Positions 1-5,966 of a stretch of 10,056 nt of DNA are shown here, piece by piece. Position numbers and translations under genes: made by a program. The first letter of the stretch is position 1, and every line of letters starts with the position of its first letter. Origin of the DNA: JBFHNV01 sp965365655. GTDB taxonomy: Bacteria; Pseudomonadota; Gammaproteobacteria; HK1. The notes below the pieces were generated by a model. That model had not been told where the DNA came from and searched no databases. It was given only the letters and a program-made list of their open reading frames with translations. The stretch lies in assembly GCA_965365655.1 (NCBI GenBank), contig CBDUCN010000195.1, forward strand, positions 1 through 10,056, read 5' to 3'.

Positions 1-122
1 GTGCTCAGGCCCTCGGCGGCCATGCCCAGCGTCGCGCGCAGTCCTGCGCCGCCGGCACCGACGACCACGACGTCGTAGGTGTGGTCGATGATGCGGTATC
101 CGTTGCCGTTTGCGTTGCTCAT
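1..122 (-). CDS. sdhA: Succinate dehydrogenase flavoprotein subunit SdhA, N-terminal part (cut by window edge)
   Basis: SdhA carries covalent FAD and oxidises succinate to fumarate on the cytoplasmic face of complex II. Only the first 40 codons are present. They start at an ATG (122-120) ten bases after the sdhD stop. Visible are MSNANGNGYRIIDHTYDVVV, then the Rossmann dinucleotide-binding motif VGAGGAGLRAT at about residues 21-31, which binds the ADP part of FAD. The motif, the order after sdhC and sdhD, and the tight spacing make the assignment secure although catalytic residues lie outside the window. The ribosome binding site is weak (GGA at 138-136, overlapping the sdhD stop), which suggests translation coupled to sdhD. 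The rest of sdhA, and presumably sdhB, lie to the left. Confidence 0.93.
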   Translation of the reverse strand, partial: MSNANGNGYRIIDHTYDVVVVGAGGAGLRATLGMAAEGLS

Positions 123-132
123 GAGGGGGTCG

Positions 133-513
133 TCATCCGGAGATTGCGACGCGCAGCACCGCCAGGGCGCTCGCAATGCCCAGCAGCAGCGTCAGGAACT
201 TGAGGAGCACGAGCGATGCGAGCTTCAGGCCCTCGTGGTGCACGTAGTCCTCGATGACCACCTGCAGGCCCAGCATCCCGTGATAGAACAGCGCCAGCAC
301 CGACGCGAGCATCAGCACCGCGTTCGTCGGCGAGCGCAGCCAGGCGACCGACTCCGCGTAGCCGAGGCCGCCGAGGCTCGCGACCGAGAATGCGAGCCAC
401 AGCATCAGCGGCACGAGCGCCATCGCAGTGACGCGCTGCATCCACCAGTGGTGCGTGCCTTCCTTCGCGGACCCGAGCCCGCGCACGTTGTACAGCGGGG
501 TGCGGTACTTCAC
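133..513 (-). CDS. sdhD: Succinate dehydrogenase membrane anchor subunit SdhD
   Basis: This is the small membrane anchor that, with SdhC, holds the SdhAB dimer on the inner membrane and forms the ubiquinone and haem b site. The protein has 126 residues, usual for the family. It opens with the conserved soluble start YRTPLYNVRGLGSAKEGTHH and has three hydrophobic segments (about residues 28-50, 63-86 and 96-123). The motif GLQVVIEDYVHH (about 82-93) contains the Asp-Tyr pair corresponding to E. coli SdhD Asp82-Tyr83, where the tyrosine contacts quinone. His78 in FYHG is in the region of the conserved helix II histidine. The start is a GTG at 513-511 that overlaps the sdhC stop by four bases (GTGA), indicating translational coupling. 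The stop is at 135-133, ten bases before sdhA. Residue equivalences are by eye. Confidence 0.92.
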   Translation of the reverse strand: MKYRTPLYNVRGLGSAKEGTHHWWMQRVTAMALVPLMLWLAFSVASLGGLGYAESVAWLRSPTNAVLMLASVLALFYHGMLGLQVVIEDYVHHEGLKLASLVLLKFLTLLLGIASALAVLRVAISG

Positions 514-902
514 GAGCCACCTCCCGCCAGCGCGACGCCCCACACGACCACGGTCAGCACCGCGCTCGCCGCGAGCACCGCCTTGCCCGACGCGTACGCC
601 GTCTCCAGCTCGAACCCGTAGCCGGCGTCCCAGAACAGGTGCCGTACGCCGTTGCACAGGTGGTAGAACAGCGCGTACGTGAACAGGAACATCAGCAGCT
701 TGCCCGGGATGGAGCCGAGAATGGCGCTGGCGGTCGCGAAGCTGTCCGGACCTCCGGCCAGCGCGAGCAGCCACAGCGCGAGCACCACGGACCCTGCGCC
801 GAGCGCGACCCCGGTGGCGCGGTGCGAGATGGAGAGCACCGACGTGAGCTGCGGTCGGTAGACCTGCAGGTGCGGTGACAGCGGGCGGTTGGTCTGATTC
901 AT
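510..902 (-). CDS. sdhC: Succinate dehydrogenase cytochrome b556 subunit SdhC
   Basis: SdhC is the larger membrane anchor of complex II and contributes to haem b and ubiquinone binding. It has 130 residues (E. coli SdhC has 129). After RPLSPHLQVYRPQ comes SVLSISHRATG (about 21-31), matching the quinone-site Ser and Arg of E. coli (Ser27, Arg31) at Ser24 and Arg28. The haem ligand region reads FYHLCNGVRHLFWD; His81 corresponds to E. coli His84. Three transmembrane helices are evident (about 30-50, 65-88 and 108-126). The ATG at 902-900 is preceded by GGAG (915-912) at a good spacing. The gene overlaps sdhD by four bases and lies 167 bases downstream of the SDHAF4-like gene in the same direction. 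A candidate promoter lies within that gap. Confidence 0.94.
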   Translation of the reverse strand: MNQTNRPLSPHLQVYRPQLTSVLSISHRATGVALGAGSVVLALWLLALAGGPDSFATASAILGSIPGKLLMFLFTYALFYHLCNGVRHLFWDAGYGFELETAYASGKAVLAASAVLTVVVWGVALAGGGS

Positions 903-1013
903 GAGCGTTGTCTCCGGCTCCCCGTGTCGGCGTCGCGCGCCGGTGTCTCCCGGGCGCGGCGGCGTTGCGCACCCCGCCTCGCGTGCCGTCGTGTCACCGC
1001 GCAGGCATCGGAT

Positions 1014-1031
1014 GTCGAAGGTACTTTCAAC
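1014..1031. promoter_or_regulatory. Imperfect palindrome over the sdhC -10 region, possible operator
   Basis: The 18 bases GTCGAAGGTACTTTCAAC equal their own reverse complement at 14 of 18 positions and centre on GTAC at 1021-1024. They cover the candidate -10 box of sdhC. A symmetric site in this position is typical of a repressor operator, but I cannot name the regulator and the match is not to a consensus I recognise. Confidence 0.3.
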
Positions 1032-1047
1032 GAACGTGCCGTCGCAA
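1018..1047 (-). promoter_or_regulatory. Candidate sdhC promoter
   Basis: Read on the minus strand, TTGCGA (1047-1042, four of six matches to TTGACA) and TACCTT (1023-1018, three of six matches to TATAAT) are separated by 18 bases. Transcription would begin near 1011, about 110 bases before the sdhC start. The segment is less GC-rich than its surroundings. This would give sdhCDAB a promoter of its own in addition to readthrough from the gene upstream. It is a consensus match by eye only. Confidence 0.4.
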
Positions 1048-1069
1048 CAACATCCATGGCGCGGCGGCG

Positions 1070-1240
1070 CTAGAAGTCGTAGCAGCGACCGTTGCGCTCC
1101 CAGTCGCCGTAGCGCGTGGGTTCGGGCCCCTTCGGACCACCCACCTCGCGCGGGCGGGTCTCGTCGACCGTCTCGGCCACCTCGTCGTCCGGCGTCGCGG
1201 TAGTCGCGGGCGGTGATGGTTCGTCTTCGCGCTCGTGCAT
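1070..1240 (-). CDS. SDHAF4-like succinate dehydrogenase assembly factor (DUF1674)
   Basis: The 56-residue product ends in GPKGPEPTRYGDWERNGRC followed by YDF. This is the hallmark C-terminus of the SDHAF4/DUF1674 family and is nearly identical to the end of the human and yeast (Sdh8) proteins. In mitochondria that factor binds the flavinylated SdhA subunit, protects it from producing reactive oxygen, and helps it join SdhB. The first 35 residues are acidic and probably disordered, with no membrane segment, so the protein should be cytoplasmic. The ATG at 1240-1238 is chosen because the acidic family-like sequence begins there; a TTG nine codons upstream is possible, and neither has a clear ribosome binding site. 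It lies directly upstream of sdhC in the same direction, so the context agrees with the family role. The function in this bacterium is inferred. Confidence 0.9.
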   Translation of the reverse strand: MHEREDEPSPPATTATPDDEVAETVDETRPREVGGPKGPEPTRYGDWERNGRCYDF

Positions 1241-1274
1241 GGCCCGTGTTTCGTTGTTGTGCAATGCACAAGGA

Positions 1275-1303
1275 AGTATGCAAGCGCCCCCTGTTCGAGG
1301 CAA
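1275..1303 (-). promoter_or_regulatory. Candidate promoter of the SDHAF4-sdh operon
   Basis: On the minus strand, TTGCCT (1303-1298) and CATACT (1280-1275) each match the sigma-70 consensus at four of six positions, and they are exactly 17 bases apart. Transcription would start near 1268, about 28 bases before the ATG of the SDHAF4-like gene. This is the best promoter match in the window, and it lies back to back with the candidate promoter of the ygfX-yoaA-tsaB unit. Confidence 0.5.
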
Positions 1304-1329
1304 GCGCGGTGTCTGGCGCGCGAGGCCTT

Positions 1330-1338
1330 TGCTACCCT
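1330..1338 (+). promoter_or_regulatory. Candidate extended -10 promoter for ygfX-yoaA-tsaB
   Basis: TGCTACCCT fits the extended -10 pattern (TG, one base, then TA...T) with the hexamer at 1333-1338. There is no convincing -35 at 17 bases, which extended -10 promoters can tolerate. A start near 1345 leaves an unusually long leader of roughly 180 bases before the ygfX-like ATG. Between 1345 and 1523 I find no gene in any frame. The leader holds one nine-pair hairpin with a single-base bulge (arms 1386-1394 and 1405-1414). Confidence 0.35.
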
Positions 1339-1523
1339 GCGCGGGTCACCGGCGGTCGTCGCGCGGCGCGAATCCGCGGCGGCCCGCGTGCGGCGCACGG
1401 ACGTGCCGCAACGCGGCGAGCGAGGCGGCGCACGGTCGGCGGATGCCGCGCCGGCCATCGGCGCGTCACGCCGCCGGCACCGCCGTGCCGACGGTCCCGA
1501 TCGCGAGTTTCGAGGAGACACGG

Positions 1524-1961
1524 ATGTCCACTGCCCCCGTCGACTGCCGCCTCGCGCCGAGCGACGCGTACGCGTGGACGGTGCTCCTGGTCACCGGCTT
1601 CGCGTGCGTCGCCGTGCTCCTCAGCCGGCTCCCGCTCGCGCCCTGCGTCGCGCTGTGCCTCGTCCTCGCGTCGCTCGCGTCGCGGGAGCTCGCCGAGCAC
1701 GCGTGGCGCCGCGGCCGCCGCGCGGTGCGGCGCGTGCGCGCGGACGCGGCCGGCTGGTGGCTTCACGACCCGCACGGTCGGGTGTTCGGTCCCGCGCGGG
1801 CGGTGGCCGGGCGGATCTGGGCGGGCGGCCTGCTGCTGATCCTGCGCGACGCGCAGGGCGCGCGGCGGCGCCTGCTGCTCGGGCCGGGCGCGCTCGCCGC
1901 GGGCGAGCTGCGGCGCGTGCGCGTGCGGGCGTTGGCCGATCTCCGGGGCGGCGCGGGATGA
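1524..1961 (+). CDS. YgfX (CptA)-family membrane protein
   Basis: The 145-residue product has the YgfX/CptA layout. A short polar start contains DCRLAPS, two close hydrophobic helices follow (about 17-34 and 38-53), then a basic stretch (WRRGRRAVRRVR, 61-72), and a cytoplasmic domain with WWLHDPHGRVFGPA and GLLLILRDAQGARRRLLL. This aligns by eye with E. coli YgfX at the DLRVS, DGRLRW and MMLRLRSDGG segments. In E. coli and Serratia YgfX is an inner-membrane protein encoded with SdhE, the flavinylation factor of SdhA; it was also described as a toxin acting on FtsZ and MreB. Here no SdhE precedes it, but the complex II operon is divergent from it. The ATG at 1524 has GAGGAG at 1512-1517 at ideal spacing. 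The stop overlaps yoaA by four bases (ATGA). Sequence divergence in this family is high, so the call is likely but not certain. Confidence 0.72.
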   Translation: MSTAPVDCRLAPSDAYAWTVLLVTGFACVAVLLSRLPLAPCVALCLVLASLASRELAEHAWRRGRRAVRRVRADAAGWWLHDPHGRVFGPARAVAGRIWAGGLLLILRDAQGARRRLLLGPGALAAGELRRVRVRALADLRGGAG

Positions 1962-3907
1962 GTGCGCCCGCCGTTCCTGGCGAGGCCGGCGGGCTGTTCG
2001 GAGCCGGCGGCCCGCTGGCGCACGCGGTGCCGGATTTCGCGCCGCGCGCCGGGCAGCGCGCGATGGCGGAGGACGTGTCGGCGCTGGTGCGCGACGGCGG
2101 CGCGCTGGCCTGCGAGGCCGGCACCGGCACCGGCAAGACGCTGGCCTACCTGGTGCCGCTGCTCCTCGGCGGGCGGCGCGCGATCGTGTCCACCGGCACC
2201 CGCAACCTGCAGGACCAGCTGTTCTTCCGCGACCTGCCCCGGGTGCGCGACGCGCTCGCGGCGCGCACCCGGGTCGCGCTGCTGAAGGGGCGCGCGAACT
2301 ACCTGTGCCTGCACCGCCTGCACGCGCACCTGGAGGCCGGCACCTTCGGCGACCGCCGCATCCCCGGGCACCTGCTGCGCATACGCGCGTGGGCCGCGCG
2401 CACCGGCAGCGGCGACATCGCGGAGCTGGACGAGGTCCCGGAAGACGCGCCTGCGTGGCGCTTCGCGACCTCGACCCGCGACAACTGCCTGGGCGCCGCG
2501 TGCGCCCACGTCGAGCACTGTCACGTGTTCGCGGCACGCCGCCGCGCCGCGGAGGCCGACCTCGTCGTGGTCAACCACCACCTGCTGCTGGCCCGGCTGA
2601 CGCTGGCCGAGGAGGGCGCCGATCTGCTGCCCGAGGCCCCGGTCCTGGTGGTGGACGAGGCGCACCAGCTGCCGGAGCTGGCGAGCGAGTTCTTCGGCAG
2701 CTCGCTGTCCTCGGCCCAGGTCCAGGAGCTGGCCCGCGACGCGGACCTCGCGCGGCGCACCGAGGCCCAGGACATGCCGGCGCTGTCGACGCTCGCGGAC
2801 GCCGTGGACCGCTGCTCCCGGGAGCTGCTGATCGCGCTGGAGCCCGCGGCGCGTCGCCTCGCGCTCGCCGAGGCAATGGGGATGAAGCCGTTCCGCGACG
2901 CCGTGCCGCGCCTCGCGGAGGCGCTCGCGGAGCTGGCCGCCGCGCTGGCGCCGGTCGCCGAGCGCGGCCGCGCGCTGGCCTCGTGCGCGCAGCGCGCGGC
3001 GCAGGTGCAGGCGCGGCTCGAGCTGCTGCGCGACGAGTCCGACGTCGCTCAGCTGAGCTGGGTGGAGCGCCACGCGCGCTCGTTCACCTGGCGGCGCAGC
3101 CCCCTCGACGTGGGGCCGCTGCTGGGGCCCCGGCTGGCCGCCCACCACGACGCCATCCTGCTGACCTCGGCGACCCTCGCGGTTGCCGGCGACCTCACCC
3201 ACTTCACGGCGCGCACCGGGATCGAAGAGTGCCGCCAGGCGATCTATCCGAGCCCGTTCGACTACGAGCGCCAGGCGCTGCTGTACCTGCCGCCGGAGAT
3301 GCCGGACCCGCGTGCGCCGGACTGGCCGCAGGCGGTCCACGCGTGCGCGGAGGCGGTGCTCGCGGCGAGCCGCGGGCGCGCGTTCGTGCTCTTCACCAGC
3401 CACGCGGCGCTGTCCCGCGCGCGCGCGGCGCTGGCGCCCCGGCTGCCGTTCCCGGTGCTGGTGCAGGGTGACGCGCCGCGGGGCCAGCTCCTGGATCGTT
3501 TCCGCGACCGGGGCGATGCGGTGCTGCTCGGCACCTACAGCTTCTGGGAAGGCGTGGACGTGCGCGGCGAGGCGCTGTCGTGCGTGATCATCGACAAGCT
3601 CCCGTTCGCGCCGCCCGACGACCCGCTGCTGCGGGCGCGCCACGGCGCGCTGCGCGCCGAGGGCCGCGACCCGTTCCTCGAGCAGCAGCTGCCGCACGCG
3701 GCCATCGCGCTGAAGCAGGGCGTGGGGCGGCTGATCCGGGACGCCGCGGACCGCGGCGTGGTCGTGATCTGCGACCCGCGTCTGCACGGCCGCGGCTACG
3801 GCCGCCGCCTGCTCGACAGCCTGCCGCCGATGCGCCGCACGCGCGACCTCGCGGCGGTGCAGGCCTTCTTCTCGTGCGGTGTCGGCGGCGAGGGCGGGGC
3901 GCCGTGA
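1958..3907 (+). CDS. yoaA: ATP-dependent iron-sulfur DNA helicase YoaA (DinG/XPD family)
   Basis: This is a superfamily 2 helicase of 649 residues (E. coli YoaA has 636). It unwinds DNA 5' to 3'; in E. coli YoaA works with the HolC (chi) polymerase subunit in repair of stalled forks. Motifs occur in order: Walker A EAGTGTGKT (53-61), STGTRNLQDQL motif Ia, four cysteines for a 4Fe-4S cluster (C117 in NYLCLHR, C177, C182 and C188 in NCLGAACAHVEHC), the Walker B DEAH box at 233-236, TSATL motif III, GTYSFWEGVDV motif V and the arginine-finger motif QGVGRLIR (587-594). All key residues are intact. YoaA is preferred over DinG because of its length and because tsaB follows directly, as in E. coli. 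The ATG at 1958 overlaps the ygfX-like stop (ATGA), and the stop overlaps the tsaB start (GTGA). Confidence 0.92.
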   Translation: MSAPAVPGEAGGLFGAGGPLAHAVPDFAPRAGQRAMAEDVSALVRDGGALACEAGTGTGKTLAYLVPLLLGGRRAIVSTGTRNLQDQLFFRDLPRVRDALAARTRVALLKGRANYLCLHRLHAHLEAGTFGDRRIPGHLLRIRAWAARTGSGDIAELDEVPEDAPAWRFATSTRDNCLGAACAHVEHCHVFAARRRAAEADLVVVNHHLLLARLTLAEEGADLLPEAPVLVVDEAHQLPELASEFFGSSLSSAQVQELARDADLARRTEAQDMPALSTLADAVDRCSRELLIALEPAARRLALAEAMGMKPFRDAVPRLAEALAELAAALAPVAERGRALASCAQRAAQVQARLELLRDESDVAQLSWVERHARSFTWRRSPLDVGPLLGPRLAAHHDAILLTSATLAVAGDLTHFTARTGIEECRQAIYPSPFDYERQALLYLPPEMPDPRAPDWPQAVHACAEAVLAASRGRAFVLFTSHAALSRARAALAPRLPFPVLVQGDAPRGQLLDRFRDRGDAVLLGTYSFWEGVDVRGEALSCVIIDKLPFAPPDDPLLRARHGALRAEGRDPFLEQQLPHAAIALKQGVGRLIRDAADRGVVVICDPRLHGRGYGRRLLDSLPPMRRTRDLAAVQAFFSCGVGGEGGAP

Positions 3908-4590
3908 ACATCCTCGCGATCGAGACCTCCAGCGACGCGTGCTCCTGCGCGCTATGGCGCCCGGACGGGCTGATCGAGCGCGGCGAGGAGGCGCCGCGCC
4001 GCCACACCGCGCTGCTGCTGCCGATGGTGGAGGCCGTGCTGGCGCAGGCCGGCCTGCCGCTCTCGGCGGTGGACCTGCTGGCCTATGGCTGCGGCCCGGG
4101 CTCGTTCACCGGCGTGCGCATCGGGTCGAGCGCGGTGCAGGGCCTCGCGCTGGCAGTGGATCGCCCCGTGCTCCCGGTCTCCAGTCTCGCGGCGGTGGCC
4201 ACGGCCGGCGGCCGTCCCGGCGAGCGGGTGCTGGCGGTGTTCGACGCACGGCTGGACGAGGTGTACCTGGGCGCGTTCACCGTCGGCGAGGGCGGTCTGG
4301 CCGAGCCCGTCGCGGACGAGCAGCTTGCGGGTCCGCAGCGGGTCGCGTTGCCCGGTGGCGGGCCGTGGATCGGCGTCGGGCGCGGCTGGGCCGTGCACGG
4401 CGCGCGGCTGCGCGAGCGCATCGGCGGGCGCCTCGCGGAGATCCGCGGCGAGGTGCTGCCGTCGGCGGGCGCCGTCGCGCGGCTCGCCGCGGCGGCGGAT
4501 CCCGCGGACGCGCTGCCCGCCGCGGAGGCGGCGCCGGGCTACCTGCGGCGCGACGTCGCGACGCCGCACGGTGGAGGCGGGGGAACGTGA
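3904..4590 (+). CDS. tsaB: tRNA t6A37 modification protein TsaB
   Basis: TsaB is the scaffold partner of TsaD in the TsaBDE complex, which transfers threonylcarbamoyl to adenosine 37 of ANN-decoding tRNAs in the cytoplasm. The product has 228 residues (E. coli 231). It starts with the actin-fold phosphate-1-like motif MNILAIETSSDACSCALW and has RRHTALLLPMVEAVL (32-46) and the family signature YGCGPGSFTGVRIGSSAVQG (61-80). The longer TsaD-type metal-binding histidine pair is absent, as expected of TsaB. The GTG at 3904 overlaps the yoaA stop by four bases and is preceded by an AGGG-containing site at 3891-3894. No rimI gene follows, although that arrangement is common elsewhere. Only a ten-codon GTG reading frame (4587-4619) overlaps its stop. 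Confidence 0.93.
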   Translation: MNILAIETSSDACSCALWRPDGLIERGEEAPRRHTALLLPMVEAVLAQAGLPLSAVDLLAYGCGPGSFTGVRIGSSAVQGLALAVDRPVLPVSSLAAVATAGGRPGERVLAVFDARLDEVYLGAFTVGEGGLAEPVADEQLAGPQRVALPGGGPWIGVGRGWAVHGARLRERIGGRLAEIRGEVLPSAGAVARLAAAADPADALPAAEAAPGYLRRDVATPHGGGGGT

Positions 4591-4621
4591 GCGTGCCGGC
4601 GCCCGCCCGCACAACGTGAGC
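4584..4621 (+). repeat. Nine-base direct repeat spanning the end of tsaB
   Basis: AACGTGAGC occurs at 4584-4592 and again at 4613-4621, 29 bases apart. The first copy contains the tsaB stop codon; the second contains the stop of a ten-codon frame that begins at GTG 4587. The copies may mark a small duplication or deletion scar downstream of tsaB, or be chance in a low-complexity GC-rich region. Confidence 0.35.
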
Positions 4622-4648
4622 ATCTGTCGAGATTCCAGACGCAATCGA

Positions 4649-4680
4649 CTGAACTTCATTACCATGCTGCGGATGTTCAG
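4649..4680. promoter_or_regulatory. Candidate lolC promoter region with a flanking dyad
   Basis: The 60 bases before the lolC leader are clearly less GC-rich than the genes. TACCAT at 4660-4665 is a plausible -10 (plus strand, start near 4672), though no good -35 lies at the normal distance. It is bracketed by an inverted repeat: CTGAACTTC at 4649-4657 and GATGTTCAG at 4672-4680, matching at eight of nine pairs with a 14-base spacer. A dyad around a -10 box could be an operator for lolCD. Confidence 0.35.
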
Positions 4681-4715
4681 ACGGTTTCCAGGTCCGGCGT
4701 CCGGCGCCGCGTGCC

Positions 4716-5966
4716 GTGTATAGGCCGCTTCCGGCCTTCATCGGGCTGCGCTACGTGCGCGCCCGCAGGCGCAACGGCTTCATCTCGTTCATCAGCTTCT
4801 CGTCGCTGCTGGGCATCGCGCTCGGCGTGACGGCGCTGATCACCGTGCTGTCGGTGATGAACGGCTTCGAGCGCGAGGTGCGCACGAAGATCCTGAGCAT
4901 GACCGCGCACGCGACGATCTCGGGGTTCGACGGCACCCTGCGGGGCGACTGGGCGTCGCTGGAGCGGCGCGCCGAGTCGGCGCCGGAGGTGCTCGGGGCG
5001 GCGCCCTACATCCAGCGCGAGGCGATGCTCACCAACGGCAACCTGGTGCGCGGCGCGCTGCTGCGGGGGCTGCTGCCGGAGCGCGAGCCACGGGTCTCGG
5101 ACATCGAAGGCTTCATGCGCTCCGGCAGCCTCGACCGGCTGCAGGCGGGAAAGTTCGGGGTGATCCTCGGCGTCGGCCTGGCGCGCGCGCTGGCGGCGGA
5201 CGTCGGCAGCAAGGTGACCGTCGTCGCGCCGCAGGCGGTCGTGACGCCGGCCGGCGTCGCGCCGCGGCTGAAGCGCTTCACGGTCGTCGGCATCTTCCAG
5301 GCGGATCACGGCCAGTACGACGGCGGGCTGGCGCTGGTGCACCTCGAGGACGCGGCGCGCCTGTTCCGCTACGACGACGCGGTGGGCGGGCTGCGCCTGA
5401 AGCTGGACGATCCGCTGCGCGCACCCGCCGCGAGCCGCGCCGTCGCCGAGCGCCTGGGCGGCGCGTTCTGGGTGGTGGACTGGACGCAGCTCAACGCGAA
5501 CTGGTTCCGCGCGCTGCAGCTCGAGAAGACGATGATGTTCCTGATCCTCACCCTGATCGTCGCGGTGGCCGCGTTCAACATCGTGTCCACGCTGATGATG
5601 GTGGTCACCGACAAGCAGGCGGACGTGGCCATCCTGCGCACGCTGGGCGCGTCGCCGCTGTCCGTGCTCGGCATCTTCGTCGTGCAGGGCTCGGTGATCG
5701 GCTTCGCGGGCACGCTGCTGGGCCTGGTGTCCGGGGTCGCGCTGGCGCGCAACGTGGAGACCCTGGTGCCGCGCCTCGAGGCGTTGATCGGCGGCAAGAT
5801 CCTGCCCGCGGACGTGTACTACATCACCGAGGTGCCGTCGGAGCTGCACTGGGGCGACGTCGGGATGATCACCGGACTCGCGTTCGCGCTCACCGTGCTC
5901 GCGACGCTGTACCCGGCGTGGCGCGCGTCGCGCACCCAGCCGGCCGAGGCCCTGCGCTATGAGTGA
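4716..5966 (+). CDS. lolC: Lipoprotein-releasing ABC transporter permease LolC/LolE (possibly LolF type)
   Basis: This is the inner-membrane permease that, with LolD, extracts mature lipoproteins and hands them to LolA for transport to the outer membrane. It has 416 residues (E. coli LolC 399). The N-terminus, FIGLRYVRARR and ITVLSVMNGFEREVR, matches LolC closely. Transmembrane helices lie at about 24-48, 272-297, 315-343 and 381-401, with a large periplasmic domain between the first two, as in the MacB fold. Within it VVTPAGVAPRLKRFTVVGIF (175-194) resembles the LolC Hook that recruits LolA. The C-terminus YPAWRASRTQPAEALRYE is typical. The GTG at 4716 is used because it gives the family start VYRPLPAFIGLR. 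Only one permease gene is beside lolD, so the active form may be a homodimer (LolF arrangement), unless a lolE lies elsewhere. It overlaps lolD by eight bases. Confidence 0.92.
   Translation: MYRPLPAFIGLRYVRARRRNGFISFISFSSLLGIALGVTALITVLSVMNGFEREVRTKILSMTAHATISGFDGTLRGDWASLERRAESAPEVLGAAPYIQREAMLTNGNLVRGALLRGLLPEREPRVSDIEGFMRSGSLDRLQAGKFGVILGVGLARALAADVGSKVTVVAPQAVVTPAGVAPRLKRFTVVGIFQADHGQYDGGLALVHLEDAARLFRYDDAVGGLRLKLDDPLRAPAASRAVAERLGGAFWVVDWTQLNANWFRALQLEKTMMFLILTLIVAVAAFNIVSTLMMVVTDKQADVAILRTLGASPLSVLGIFVVQGSVIGFAGTLLGLVSGVALARNVETLVPRLEALIGGKILPADVYYITEVPSELHWGDVGMITGLAFALTVLATLYPAWRASRTQPAEALRYE

Noticed and set aside
79..621. Plus-strand open frame of 180 codons across the sdh genes
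   Set aside because: Opposite sdhA and sdhD, of low complexity (Gln/His/Arg), with no family resemblance.
1339..1523. Possible sdhE gene between the divergent promoters and ygfX
   Set aside because: None of the three plus-strand frames contains the SdhE RGxxE motif or any similar sequence.
1235..1957. Upstream extension of the yoaA frame, which stays open for 241 more codons
   Set aside because: The extension is Arg-rich, overlaps the ygfX-like gene in another frame and lacks helicase motifs; the ATG at 1958 gives the usual YoaA length.
1763..3787. Open frame of 674 codons on the minus strand, opposite yoaA
   Set aside because: It is an antisense shadow of the GC-rich yoaA gene: rich in Arg, Gln, His and Ala, with no recognisable domain, while the plus strand carries all the helicase motifs.
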